From Brucellaceae bacterium (GTDB lineage: Bacteria; Pseudomonadota; Alphaproteobacteria; Rhizobiales; Rhizobiaceae), in NCBI GenBank assembly GCA_031253705.1, contig JAIRVW010000221.1, positions 1 through 9,454 of the forward strand: a stretch of 9,454 bases of DNA. Direction: 5' to 3'. Below are positions 1-6,205 of the stretch, piece after piece (positions within the stretch are counted from its first letter, which is position 1; every line of letters begins with the position of its first letter). A program made the translations under genes and the position numbers. Under the pieces are notes generated by a model. It saw only the letters and a program-made list of their open reading frames with translations, was not told where the DNA came from and did no database searches.

Positions 1-336
1 GTCTTTTTCTTCCGGCACCAGCGGCTTTAGCGCCTCTTCCGCAATATTGATCATATATTGGCCGCGCTCCTGCACGCCGCCATTTTCTCCGCCATAGCGT
101 ACCGGACGCCCCATCTGCCAGGCGATTTCCGGCACCAGCTCATCATTCATTGCGGCCAGAGCAGCAAGTGCCGCAGAGCAATAGCTTGCACGTTCAGCAA
201 TGGTCAGTGCCGCCCAGCCGGTCTGTGCCTGCCTCGCATTGGAAACAACAGCCTGTGCTTGAGCCAGATCAAGACAGGCACGTTCCGCATAAACGGAGCC
301 GTCAATCGGAGAAATCAGTCTCGCCACTTCGCTCAT
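1..336 (-). CDS. Aldehyde dehydrogenase family protein, N-terminal 112 residues (partial, continues beyond window start)
   Basis: I translated this by hand. It is open from an ATG at 336 to the window edge. The protein begins MSEVARLISPIDGSVYAERA and continues with an alanine-rich helix containing AQTGWAALTIAERA, then EIAWQMGRPVRYGGENG. This is the usual N-terminus of NAD(P)-dependent aldehyde dehydrogenases: an ISPIDGS entry strand, a W-x-x-L/T-x-x-E-R helix and an E-x-A-x-x-M-G-[RK]-P motif. The catalytic Cys and Glu lie outside the window, so activity cannot be judged. An AAGGAA ribosome site lies about seven bases upstream, and the start is only 27 bases after the stop of the GS-like gene, so the two are almost certainly co-transcribed. 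By context it would oxidise an aldehyde made from a gamma-glutamylated amine (PuuC-like role). That role is inference; the family call is firm. Confidence 0.88.
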   Translation of the reverse strand, partial: MSEVARLISPIDGSVYAERACLDLAQAQAVVSNARQAQTGWAALTIAERASYCSAALAALAAMNDELVPEIAWQMGRPVRYGGENGGVQERGQYMINIAEEALKPLVPEEKD

Positions 337-363
337 GGCTTCATTCCTTTTATAACTCTAAGA

Positions 364-1734
364 TTAGTAGCGTTCGAAACCACGATGTAGCTCCCAGTCA
401 GTGACGCGGCGGTCATATTCAACCTGCTCCCAATCGGCTGTATGGACATAATGATTGAGAACTTTCTCGCCCAAAGCCTCTTTCAGGAATTCCGAATTCT
501 TCAGGGTCGTGATTGCATCGCGCAGCGTGTAAGGAATTTCCTTCAGCTTCACCGCGGCATAGGCATCACCGACAAACGGCTCTTCCAGTTCCAGCTTCTC
601 ATCAATGCCGCGCAAGCCCGCAGCAATCAGCGCCGCAAAAGCCAGATAAGGGTTGAGATCAGAACCGCCGATACGGCATTCAATCCGGATACCTTTGGTG
701 CCCTCACCGCAAAGACGGAAACCGGCAGTGCGGTTATCCTGACTCCATGTGATCTTCGTCGGTGCGAAAGTGCCTGCCTGAAACCGCTTATAGGAATTCA
801 CATAAGGCGCGAGAAAATAGGTGTAATCGGCTGCATATTTCAGCTGTCCGGCCACCCACGAGCGCATCAGCGGGGTCATGGTATATGGGGCATCCGGATC
901 ATAAAACAGCGATTTACTGCCATCCAGCGTCCACAGGGAATTATGGATATGGCTGGAGCTTCCGGCTTTGCAATAATCATATTTTGCCATGAAGGTGATG
1001 CATTTGCCCTGTGCCTCGGCAATTTCCTTCATTGCATTTTTCATGATGACATGGCGATCGGCCATATCCAGCCCTTCCGCATAACGCACATTGAGTTCCT
1101 GCTGACCGGAGCCGGCCTCGCCTTTGGAATTCTCAATCGGAATCCCTGCTTTGGCCAGATGATTGCGCATCGCACGCAGCACAGGTTCTTCCTTGCTGGT
1201 CAGATGGATCATATAATCCTGAATATACGGAGAGGATGTCTCCATATGTTTCCAGTATTTATCACGGGCGGATTTATAGGTCTCATCAAAGAGATAGAAT
1301 TCAAGCTCTGAGGCAAAATAGGCGCGGTAGCCGCGCTCTTTCAGCCGTTCCAACTGCTTCTTGAGCATGGCACGCGGTGAATGCGCAAGATCTGAATGAT
1401 CATGGTGATCCAGCACATCGCAGAGAACCAGCGCGGTCTTCTCAAGCCATGGCGCAAGCCGCAGCGTGGACATATCCGGCTTAATGACAAAATCGCCATA
1501 GCCCTTATCCCAACTGGCGGCCTCATATCCGGCGACCGGCTCCATATCAATATCATCGGCCAGCAGATAGCTGCAGCCATGGGTTTCATCATAGGCAGTT
1601 TCAACAAAAAACGGCGCATAGAAACGCTTGCCAACCAGTCGTCCCTGCATATCTGTCAGGCAGACGAGCACGGTATCAATCTCATCATTGGCGACCGCTT
1701 TTTTCAGCGCGTCAAAAGTCAGGTTTCCGGTCAT
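364..1734 (-). CDS. Glutamine synthetase-like gamma-glutamyl-amine ligase (PuuA/GlnA3-4 type)
   Basis: This 456-residue protein carries the GS catalytic landmarks: the metal-site pair E143-L-E145 (SELEFYLF), E206 and E213 (GEAGSGQQELNV), H262/H264 (GSSSHIHNSL), the NSYKR loop at 313-317, WSQDNRT at 330-336 and RIECR at 350-354 before NPYLAFAAL. ATP-dependent gamma-glutamyl transfer is therefore expected. It does not look like housekeeping GlnA. The N-terminal region where GlnA has DGSS (the ammonium-site Asp) reads AGYEAASWDKGYGDF. The flap GYEAP, whose Glu closes the ammonium site, reads AGTFAP (residues 320-325). No adenylylation tyrosine motif is obvious. Such losses are known in PuuA-like enzymes that join glutamate to putrescine, ethanolamine or other amines. 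The neighbours are a TRAP importer upstream and an ALDH 27 bases downstream. The start is supported by GGAG six bases upstream. The substrate is unknown. Confidence 0.88.
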   Translation of the reverse strand: MTGNLTFDALKKAVANDEIDTVLVCLTDMQGRLVGKRFYAPFFVETAYDETHGCSYLLADDIDMEPVAGYEAASWDKGYGDFVIKPDMSTLRLAPWLEKTALVLCDVLDHHDHSDLAHSPRAMLKKQLERLKERGYRAYFASELEFYLFDETYKSARDKYWKHMETSSPYIQDYMIHLTSKEEPVLRAMRNHLAKAGIPIENSKGEAGSGQQELNVRYAEGLDMADRHVIMKNAMKEIAEAQGKCITFMAKYDYCKAGSSSHIHNSLWTLDGSKSLFYDPDAPYTMTPLMRSWVAGQLKYAADYTYFLAPYVNSYKRFQAGTFAPTKITWSQDNRTAGFRLCGEGTKGIRIECRIGGSDLNPYLAFAALIAAGLRGIDEKLELEEPFVGDAYAAVKLKEIPYTLRDAITTLKNSEFLKEALGEKVLNHYVHTADWEQVEYDRRVTDWELHRGFERY

Positions 1735-1762
1735 TTACAACTCCGTGCTTCATCGGCATTTA

Positions 1763-1805
1763 TCAGAGTGCGTTTTGGTCTGATCGGATCAGTCCGGCAC
1801 TCTGA
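1763..1805. repeat. Imperfect palindrome A of intergenic repeat cluster
   Basis: TCAGAGTGC (1763-1771) pairs exactly with GCACTCTGA (1797-1805). Inside, CTGATC (1780-1785) faces GATCAG (1787-1792). A few unpaired bases lie between the two stems. It looks like a decayed member of an intergenic palindromic repeat family; such elements are frequent in Rhizobiales, but copy number cannot be seen from this window. Confidence 0.6.
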
Positions 1806-1819
1806 GACCTTTTATTTGA

Positions 1820-1864
1820 AGCATAATCTTATCGACCCTCGTTTCACTTCGGTCGGATTATGCT
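1820..1864. repeat. Imperfect palindrome B of intergenic repeat cluster
   Basis: AGCATAATC (1820-1828) is the exact reverse complement of GATTATGCT (1856-1864). An inner stem, CGACC (1833-1837) with GGTCG (1851-1855), is set off by a TTAT bulge and closes a 13-base loop. The outer arms resemble the GCATAATC/GATTATGC-type palindromes common between genes in Brucellaceae and other Rhizobiales (recalled, not searched). Confidence 0.6.
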
Positions 1865-1875
1865 CTAAACTGGAG

Positions 1876-1907
1876 TGTCGCCGCCCCCTCAGGCGGCGAC
1901 AGTTTTT
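1876..1907 (+). terminator. GC-rich hairpin with T-tract on the plus strand, between dctP and the GS-like gene
   Basis: The ten-pair stem TGTCGCCGCC (1876-1885) and GGCGGCGACA (1892-1901) has a six-base loop. It is followed on the plus strand by GTTTTTG. As a rho-independent terminator it points the wrong way for the minus-strand genes around it. It would stop antisense transcription. In the minus-strand mRNA it is a stable stem without a U-tract, 18 bases after the dctP stop, so it could protect or process the dctP end. The structure is certain; the role is inferred. Confidence 0.55.
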
Positions 1908-1918
1908 GTAAATTCTCA

Positions 1919-2986
1919 TTATGAGTAACGATATGGCGCTCCGGCCTTACGCATGGTCTCCTGATATTTCTTCAGAATTTCAACCACCTTGGCACTGCGT
2001 TCACTTTTTGCAGCCACTTCATCCCAGAACTTCATGGCCTCATCTTCAACCTTGCTCCATTCTGCTTCCGGAATGGTTGTCAGTTCAAGTTTGCCGCCGG
2101 TGGTGCGGTAATGGGCTTCGCCCCACCAGTACCAATGCTGGCGATAATAATGGGAGTTATCCATGCAGAGCTTGAACAATTGCTGCAGATGAGGCGGTAC
2201 GGCATCCCATTTTTCCGTATTGGCGAAATAAGAACCTGCCCAGGCACCGCTGATATTGTTAGTGAGATAATATTTATTAATATCAGCCCAGCCGACCGTA
2301 TAAACTTCAGTTGCGCCCGACCAGCACACACCGTCCAGCTCGCCGGTCTGAATAGCCACTTCAATATCTTCCCAAGGCAATGTCACCGGCACCACCCCAA
2401 AACGGGTAAGGAACTGACCACCGGTCGGGAAGGTAAAGACGCGCAGACCTTTCAGATCTTCCAGCGAGCGGATCGGCTTGGTGGTGGCAAAGTTACACGG
2501 ATCCCATGAACCGGCGCTGAGCCATGTCACACCCGGAATTTCCGCATAGGCTTCCTGCCAAATCTCATTAAGCCCGTAATGATTGAACAGTACCGGCACA
2601 TCAAGGCTGTAGCGGGAAGCAAACGGGAAATACGCCCCGAATACCGACACATCCACCGGCGATGCCATAGAATCATCATCCGACTGCGCCGCATCAATGG
2701 TACCCGACTGCACCGCACGGAAAAGCTCGCCCTGCGGTACCAGCTGATCGGAGGTGTAAAGCTCGATCACCATTGCGCCATTGGCTGCTTTATTGAAAGC
2801 ATCAATCGAAGGCTTGATCACATGCTCGGCCAGAGCAGGTCCTGCATAGGTCTGCAGACGCCACTTAATCGGGCTCTGCGCTTGCACATAGGGTGTTGCG
2901 AGTGCTGTTGCACCAACTGCCCCGACAGTGGTCAAAGCAGACTTTTTAAGAAATTCGCGCTTATTCAGAAATTTGCTGTCACTCAT
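1919..2986 (-). CDS. dctP: TRAP transporter substrate-binding protein, DctP family
   Basis: This 355-residue periplasmic binding protein delivers ligand to the DctQM membrane subunits. The N-terminus has a long signal peptide: NKREFLKKSALTT followed by a hydrophobic alanine/valine stretch and a probable cut after VQA (residue 36). The motif resembles a Tat signal (S/T-RR-x-F-L-K) but with KR instead of RR. The mature protein shows DctP-family features: the FNKAANG helix, LKGLRVF at 178-184, and VTLPWEDIEVAIQTGELDGV at 201-220. Where most DctP proteins have GLK-[IL]-R, with the arginine gripping the ligand carboxylate, this one has GLRVF, which puts Phe at that position. An aromatic-rich segment follows at 279-293 (HYYRQHWYWW onward). 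The start has GGGAGA about nine bases upstream. The gene lies 210 bases after dctM, so it may have extra regulation. The ligand is unknown. Confidence 0.9.
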   Translation of the reverse strand: MSDSKFLNKREFLKKSALTTVGAVGATALATPYVQAQSPIKWRLQTYAGPALAEHVIKPSIDAFNKAANGAMVIELYTSDQLVPQGELFRAVQSGTIDAAQSDDDSMASPVDVSVFGAYFPFASRYSLDVPVLFNHYGLNEIWQEAYAEIPGVTWLSAGSWDPCNFATTKPIRSLEDLKGLRVFTFPTGGQFLTRFGVVPVTLPWEDIEVAIQTGELDGVCWSGATEVYTVGWADINKYYLTNNISGAWAGSYFANTEKWDAVPPHLQQLFKLCMDNSHYYRQHWYWWGEAHYRTTGGKLELTTIPEAEWSKVEDEAMKFWDEVAAKSERSAKVVEILKKYQETMRKAGAPYRYS

Positions 2987-3049
2987 TTGCGTGTCTCCCG
3001 TCGCAATGGGCAGTTTTGAGGCAAAGCGGTTACCATCTTCGTGGTTATC

Positions 3050-3065
3050 TCAGTCATCAGACTGA
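3050..3065. promoter_or_regulatory. Perfect short palindrome upstream of dctP
   Basis: TCAGTC-ATCA-GACTGA is a six-base perfect inverted repeat with a four-base centre, 64-79 bases upstream of the dctP start. It could be an operator or a small hairpin in the dctM-dctP spacer. No matching copy was noticed elsewhere in the window. Confidence 0.35.
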
Positions 3066-3138
3066 TTTCTTGTTCCGTTTTGCTTCTCAAAGACTGCGAT
3101 AACAAACTACTTCACATTGAGTTTGAGTTCCCTTTTCT

Positions 3139-3170
3139 CCGGCGGGTATGTTTGTTGTGTTATGCGCCGG
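3139..3170. repeat. Inverted repeat just after dctM
   Basis: CCGGCG (3139-3144) and CGCCGG (3165-3170) are reverse complements separated by 20 bases, starting 27 bases after the dctM stop in the direction of transcription. No T-tract follows on the minus strand, so it is not a canonical terminator. It may be a weak 3'-end structure that sets the ratio of dctQM to dctP message. Confidence 0.3.
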
Positions 3171-3196
3171 CATGCTTATAAAAAATGCACTTTCGT

Positions 3197-4522
3197 TTAT
3201 CTTCCCATGTACCAGTTTGGCAGCCACAGAGCGATTTGCGGAAAGATCAGCAGCAAGATGATCGATAAGACCATCAGGAAGAAAAACGGTACAATCGACT
3301 TATAGATATCGACGATTGTCACTTCCGGCGGCGCCATAGCGCGCATCAGAAACAGGTTGTAGCCGAAGGGCGGTACAATATAGGCAATCTGACAGGTGAT
3401 CGTGTAGAGAATACCAAACCAGATCGCATTAAATCCAAGGCTCTTAACCAGAGGAATATAGAGCGGCGCCACAATAACCAGCATCGCTGTGTCATCCAGA
3501 AACATGCCAAGTACGATAAAGGACAACAGCATCAGGATCAGAATTGTCCATGGTGACAGGTCAAAGGTACCGAGCAACAGTTTCTCAATCGCTTTCACCG
3601 CGCCTAATCCGTCATAGACAGAAGAAAAGCACAGCGCCGCCAGAATGATCCATAGGAACATACAGGTAATCATAAGGCTGTTACGGGTAGAGTTCTCCCA
3701 CACTTCCCAGCTCAATCTGCCTGTAAACAGAGCTGCCAGTGTCGCCAGCAATGCACCGACCACAGAGCTTTCCACCAAACTTGTCACGCCGGTCAGAAAG
3801 AGCGTCATCATCGTGCCGAAAATCACCAGCGGCAAAATACCGGCGCGCAATAAAGACAGTTTTTCGCGCATGGTAATGCTGGCTAATTCTTCTTTATCCA
3901 CTGGTGGTGCGAGATCGGGCTGCAGGCGGCAGCGTATATAAATATAGGCTGTAAAAATGATGGCCATCATAATGCCGGGGCCTACACCGGCCAGCCATAA
4001 TTGCAATACCGGCTGACGGGCAATCATCGCATAAAGCACCAGCACGACGCTCGGCGGGATCAAAATTCCAAGCGAGCTGCCCGCCTGAATAACACCGGTG
4101 ACCATCACTTTATTATAGCCGCGTTTCAGCAGCTCCGGCAGCGCAACGGTTGCGCCAATGGCCATCCCCGCAACACTCAGACCGTTCATACAGGAGATGA
4201 TCACCATCAGCCCCATTGTGCCGATTGCTAAGCCACCGCGCATATTGCCGAACCAAACATGGAACATGCGGTAGAGATTACTCGCGATACCGGATTCCGA
4301 GAGCATATAGCCCATGAATACAAAGAACGGCACGGTAATCAGCGGGTACCAGTTCAGCACCGCAAAAGTGGCATTGAACGGCATTTCAAATGCGCCGTTG
4401 CCCCAAAGCAGCAGAGCAGCGAGTGACCCAACAAAGCCGATCACACCAAAGACGCGCTGCCCTGTCATCAGCAGCACCATCATTGTGGCAAACATGAAAA
4501 GGGTAATAAATTCTGAGCTCAT
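3197..4522 (-). CDS. dctM: TRAP transporter large permease subunit, DctM family
   Basis: This 441-residue, very hydrophobic protein is the cation-coupled transport subunit of a tripartite (TRAP) importer in the inner membrane. About a dozen membrane segments run its full length. Typical family stretches are FVFMGYMLSESGIASNLYRM near residue 67, IPPSVVLVLYAMI near 155, LGMFLDDTAMLVIVAPLYIPLV in the C-terminal half, and the conserved-looking VPPFGYNLFLMRA near residue 385. The length matches the family (about 425-445). The start codon overlaps the dctQ stop in an ATGA arrangement, which shows translational coupling with the small subunit. The order Q-M-P places the binding protein last. Substrate specificity is set mainly by the binding protein, so this subunit does not reveal the ligand. 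Confidence 0.95.
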   Translation of the reverse strand: MSSEFITLFMFATMMVLLMTGQRVFGVIGFVGSLAALLLWGNGAFEMPFNATFAVLNWYPLITVPFFVFMGYMLSESGIASNLYRMFHVWFGNMRGGLAIGTMGLMVIISCMNGLSVAGMAIGATVALPELLKRGYNKVMVTGVIQAGSSLGILIPPSVVLVLYAMIARQPVLQLWLAGVGPGIMMAIIFTAYIYIRCRLQPDLAPPVDKEELASITMREKLSLLRAGILPLVIFGTMMTLFLTGVTSLVESSVVGALLATLAALFTGRLSWEVWENSTRNSLMITCMFLWIILAALCFSSVYDGLGAVKAIEKLLLGTFDLSPWTILILMLLSFIVLGMFLDDTAMLVIVAPLYIPLVKSLGFNAIWFGILYTITCQIAYIVPPFGYNLFLMRAMAPPEVTIVDIYKSIVPFFFLMVLSIILLLIFPQIALWLPNWYMGR

Positions 4523-5079
4523 ACGATCTGCCCTTCCTGCGGTGCAGCATCAGGAACATAGGATGCAGGTTTGATCGGCTTGCCACGCCAGATCGCGAAA
4601 TCCTTGATCAGATTGGACAAGCATTGCAGTAAGAGTAGAAAGACACCAAGGGTCATCAATGATTTGATCGGCCACAGAACGGGTGCCCATGCCGTATAAT
4701 TTTTCTGATTATAAACATAGGCATAATTGGTGCTGGACAGGCCACCGGCGACCATCACACCAAGATAGAAGAGCACACAAAGAATGGTAATCACATCGGT
4801 CATCGCCTTTTTCTTCGGCGTAAACCGGTCATAGAACAAGTCCATCCGTACATGAGCGCCCTGCTGCATCGCATAAGCACCGCCCAACAGATAATAAGCG
4901 GACAGAATGAACTGTGACATCTCCAGTACCCAATTCACCGGCACGCCGAAAACGACCCGTGAAAAGGTGGAATACAGCAGGCAGGCTGCCATCAAAAAGA
5001 TGAGATACATCGCGCAGCGCCCGACCCGATAATTCAGCGCATCGACATATTTTACGAAGAGTCTGAGTATTTTCGGCAC
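4519..5079 (-). CDS. dctQ: TRAP transporter small permease subunit, DctQ family
   Basis: This 186-residue membrane protein has four hydrophobic segments (roughly residues 20-42, 57-75, 92-115 and 135-160). It carries the DctQ signature between the second segment and the following loop: WVLEMSQFILSAYYLLGGAY then AMQQGAHVRMD. It pairs with DctM to form the membrane part of the importer. Translation probably starts at GTG (5079-5077) with GGGAA about eight bases upstream; no ATG offers a better start. The C-terminal tail (KPIKPASYVPDAAPQEGQIV) is hydrophilic and cytoplasmic, and its stop overlaps the dctM start by four bases. It lies 128 bases after the amidohydrolase gene, so it is probably in the same transcript, though a separate promoter in that gap is possible. 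Confidence 0.92.
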   Translation of the reverse strand: MPKILRLFVKYVDALNYRVGRCAMYLIFLMAACLLYSTFSRVVFGVPVNWVLEMSQFILSAYYLLGGAYAMQQGAHVRMDLFYDRFTPKKKAMTDVITILCVLFYLGVMVAGGLSSTNYAYVYNQKNYTAWAPVLWPIKSLMTLGVFLLLLQCLSNLIKDFAIWRGKPIKPASYVPDAAPQEGQIV

Positions 5080-5207
5080 TTTTTTGTTCCCGTTGTTTCA
5101 GGCTTTTTATGGCCGCTTTTCCGGCTCTTATGCCTGTATTCACCAGTTACCGGTTTCCTCATCCGCCCTCTGCTCCTCAACAGATTGCGGTTAAGGGCAT
5201 CATCTCC

Positions 5208-6014
5208 TTAACCAATCTCAATTTCCTGCAAGATTGCGGAAAGCCGTGCAGCCCAAAGCGCCTGACCTTCTTCATCAGCAATTTCATTATTACGGATTTC
5301 CACCATCGCGCAGAGATCACCGCGCTTTCGCGCATGACATTCCAGCGTGTAATAAACACGGTCATCCGGCGAATAAGGCTGGTTCACACCAACATTAATA
5401 CCCGAACTTTCGCTGTCCTTGCGTAAACCTGCGATCATCCGCGCACCCAGCCGGTCATCCGCATCATGGATAATGCCGATTTCCCATGGCCGCCCGACGC
5501 CTTTATAAACCGGTGTATAGGAGTGGATAGTGATCAGACGGCTCTCCTGCCCGCGTTTTTTACGCGCTTCGATCACCGCTTCGATTTTTTCATGAAAAGG
5601 CTTATGCGCCAGCGCAATACGTTCCTGCCGCTCTGCCTCAGACAGTTTCTGATTGCCCGGAACAATTGTGACTTCGCTGATCTCAGGAATAAGATCAGGC
5701 GCGGAAAGCGGCCGGTTGCAATCAATCAGCAGGCGCGACAATCCGGCTTCGACAAGTGTGGCATCCAGTGCCTTGCTCATACGCCGTGCAACTTCCGCCG
5801 CTCCCGGATCCCATGCAATATGCGCGGCCATATCAGCCTCGGACAAACCAAGACGTGCGAACTTCTCCGGCATAAAATTAGTGGCATGTTCACAGATCAG
5901 CAAATAAGGGCTGCTGCCCTGCTCATTTAATACATAGACAGCCGGTCTGTCACTTTCCGGCTCAGCTGGACGGGTATGCATATCATTGCCGTGAGAATCG
6001 CGAAATTCCGCCAT
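5208..6014 (-). CDS. N-formylglutamate amidohydrolase (FGase) family protein
   Basis: This 268-residue protein belongs to the FGase-like metallohydrolases, which cleave the amide bond of N-formyl-L-glutamate and related compounds. Visible family motifs are CEHATNFMP (41-49, the CDHAGNR-like first motif), HIAWDPGAAEVA (65-76), LSRLLIDCNRP (92-102), ITIHSYTPVY (161-170), and late acidic residues in YTLECHARKRGD and MVEIRNNEI. These supply the likely His/Glu zinc ligands and the Arg/Asn residues that hold glutamate. I chose the ATG at 6014 because GAGGGGAGG lies four bases upstream. An in-frame ATG at 6047 would lack such a site. No hut genes are near, so histidine degradation is not supported. 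Beside a gamma-glutamyl ligase, it could instead remove glutamate from a gamma-glutamyl intermediate (inference). It is the first gene of the minus-strand block. Confidence 0.88.
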   Translation of the reverse strand: MAEFRDSHGNDMHTRPAEPESDRPAVYVLNEQGSSPYLLICEHATNFMPEKFARLGLSEADMAAHIAWDPGAAEVARRMSKALDATLVEAGLSRLLIDCNRPLSAPDLIPEISEVTIVPGNQKLSEAERQERIALAHKPFHEKIEAVIEARKKRGQESRLITIHSYTPVYKGVGRPWEIGIIHDADDRLGARMIAGLRKDSESSGINVGVNQPYSPDDRVYYTLECHARKRGDLCAMVEIRNNEIADEEGQALWAARLSAILQEIEIG

Positions 6015-6018
6015 TCTG

Positions 6019-6027
6019 CCTCCCCTC
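6019..6027 (-). promoter_or_regulatory. Strong ribosome binding site deciding the amidohydrolase start
   Basis: On the minus strand GAGGGGAGG ends four bases before the ATG at 6014. It lies inside the longer reading frame that begins at 6047, so it argues for the shorter protein. Confidence 0.7.
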
Positions 6028-6054
6028 ATGCGAGTAAATATTGCCATTTACACA

Positions 6055-6070
6055 TGTAACTTATGTTACG
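6055..6070. promoter_or_regulatory. Candidate RpiR-type operator (inverted repeat)
   Basis: TGTAAC-TTAT-GTTACG contains the perfect inverted repeat GTAAC/GTTAC around a four-base centre, with only the outermost pair mismatched. It sits in the divergent gap between the regulator and the amidohydrolase gene, about 25-40 bases downstream of the start site expected from the candidate minus-strand promoter, a good place for a repressor. The half-sites recall the TGTA...TACA sites of HexR, another RpiR-family protein. Binding is inferred. Confidence 0.45.
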
Positions 6071-6099
6071 TTATTTTTTATTTCGCACTATTGTGTATC

Positions 6100-6128
6100 A
6101 TCTCATACGCATTATTATCTTTTGTCAA
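6100..6128 (-). promoter_or_regulatory. Candidate sigma-70-type promoter for the amidohydrolase-TRAP-ligase genes
   Basis: On the minus strand a perfect TTGACA (6128-6123) is followed after 17 bases by TGAGAT (6105-6100), a weak -10. Transcription would start near 6093, about 80 bases before the amidohydrolase ATG. The -35 match and its position in an AT-rich divergent gap are the support; the -10 is poor. Confidence 0.4.
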
Positions 6129-6205
6129 ATAGTATTTTAAACGGATTGAAACCGCTTTCGCGATTGCTCACGCAATACGAAATCACGTCGCAAACGGAAC
6201 ATCGG

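Noticed and set aside
442..1311. A 289-codon open frame on the plus strand
   Set aside because: It is fully antisense to the GS-like gene, whose motifs are intact. The antisense product is a Cys/His/Arg-rich composition typical of a shadow frame, without a recognisable domain.
1876..1907. Reading the GC-rich hairpin as the operon terminator after dctP
   Set aside because: The T-tract is on the plus-strand side; on the minus strand the hairpin is followed by CTCCAG, not a U-run, so it is not a canonical terminator for dctP.
1396..1911. A 171-codon plus-strand frame crossing the GS-like start and the hairpin spacer
   Set aside because: It translates repeat palindromes and the antisense of a real gene; no domain and no ribosome site.
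5208..6014. Assignment of the FGase-family gene as hutG of histidine degradation
   Set aside because: No hutH, hutU, hutI or hutF is present, and the neighbours point to a different pathway.
6015..6047. Longer start for the FGase-family protein at ATG 6047
   Set aside because: A strong ribosome site (GAGGGGAGG) lies inside this extension and points to the ATG at 6014; the extension has no family similarity.
6041..6205. Upstream extension of the RpiR regulator by 55 residues
   Set aside because: The extra residues are not family-like, come from AT-rich promoter DNA and would cover the candidate operator and promoter. The usual RpiR N-terminus begins at 6206.
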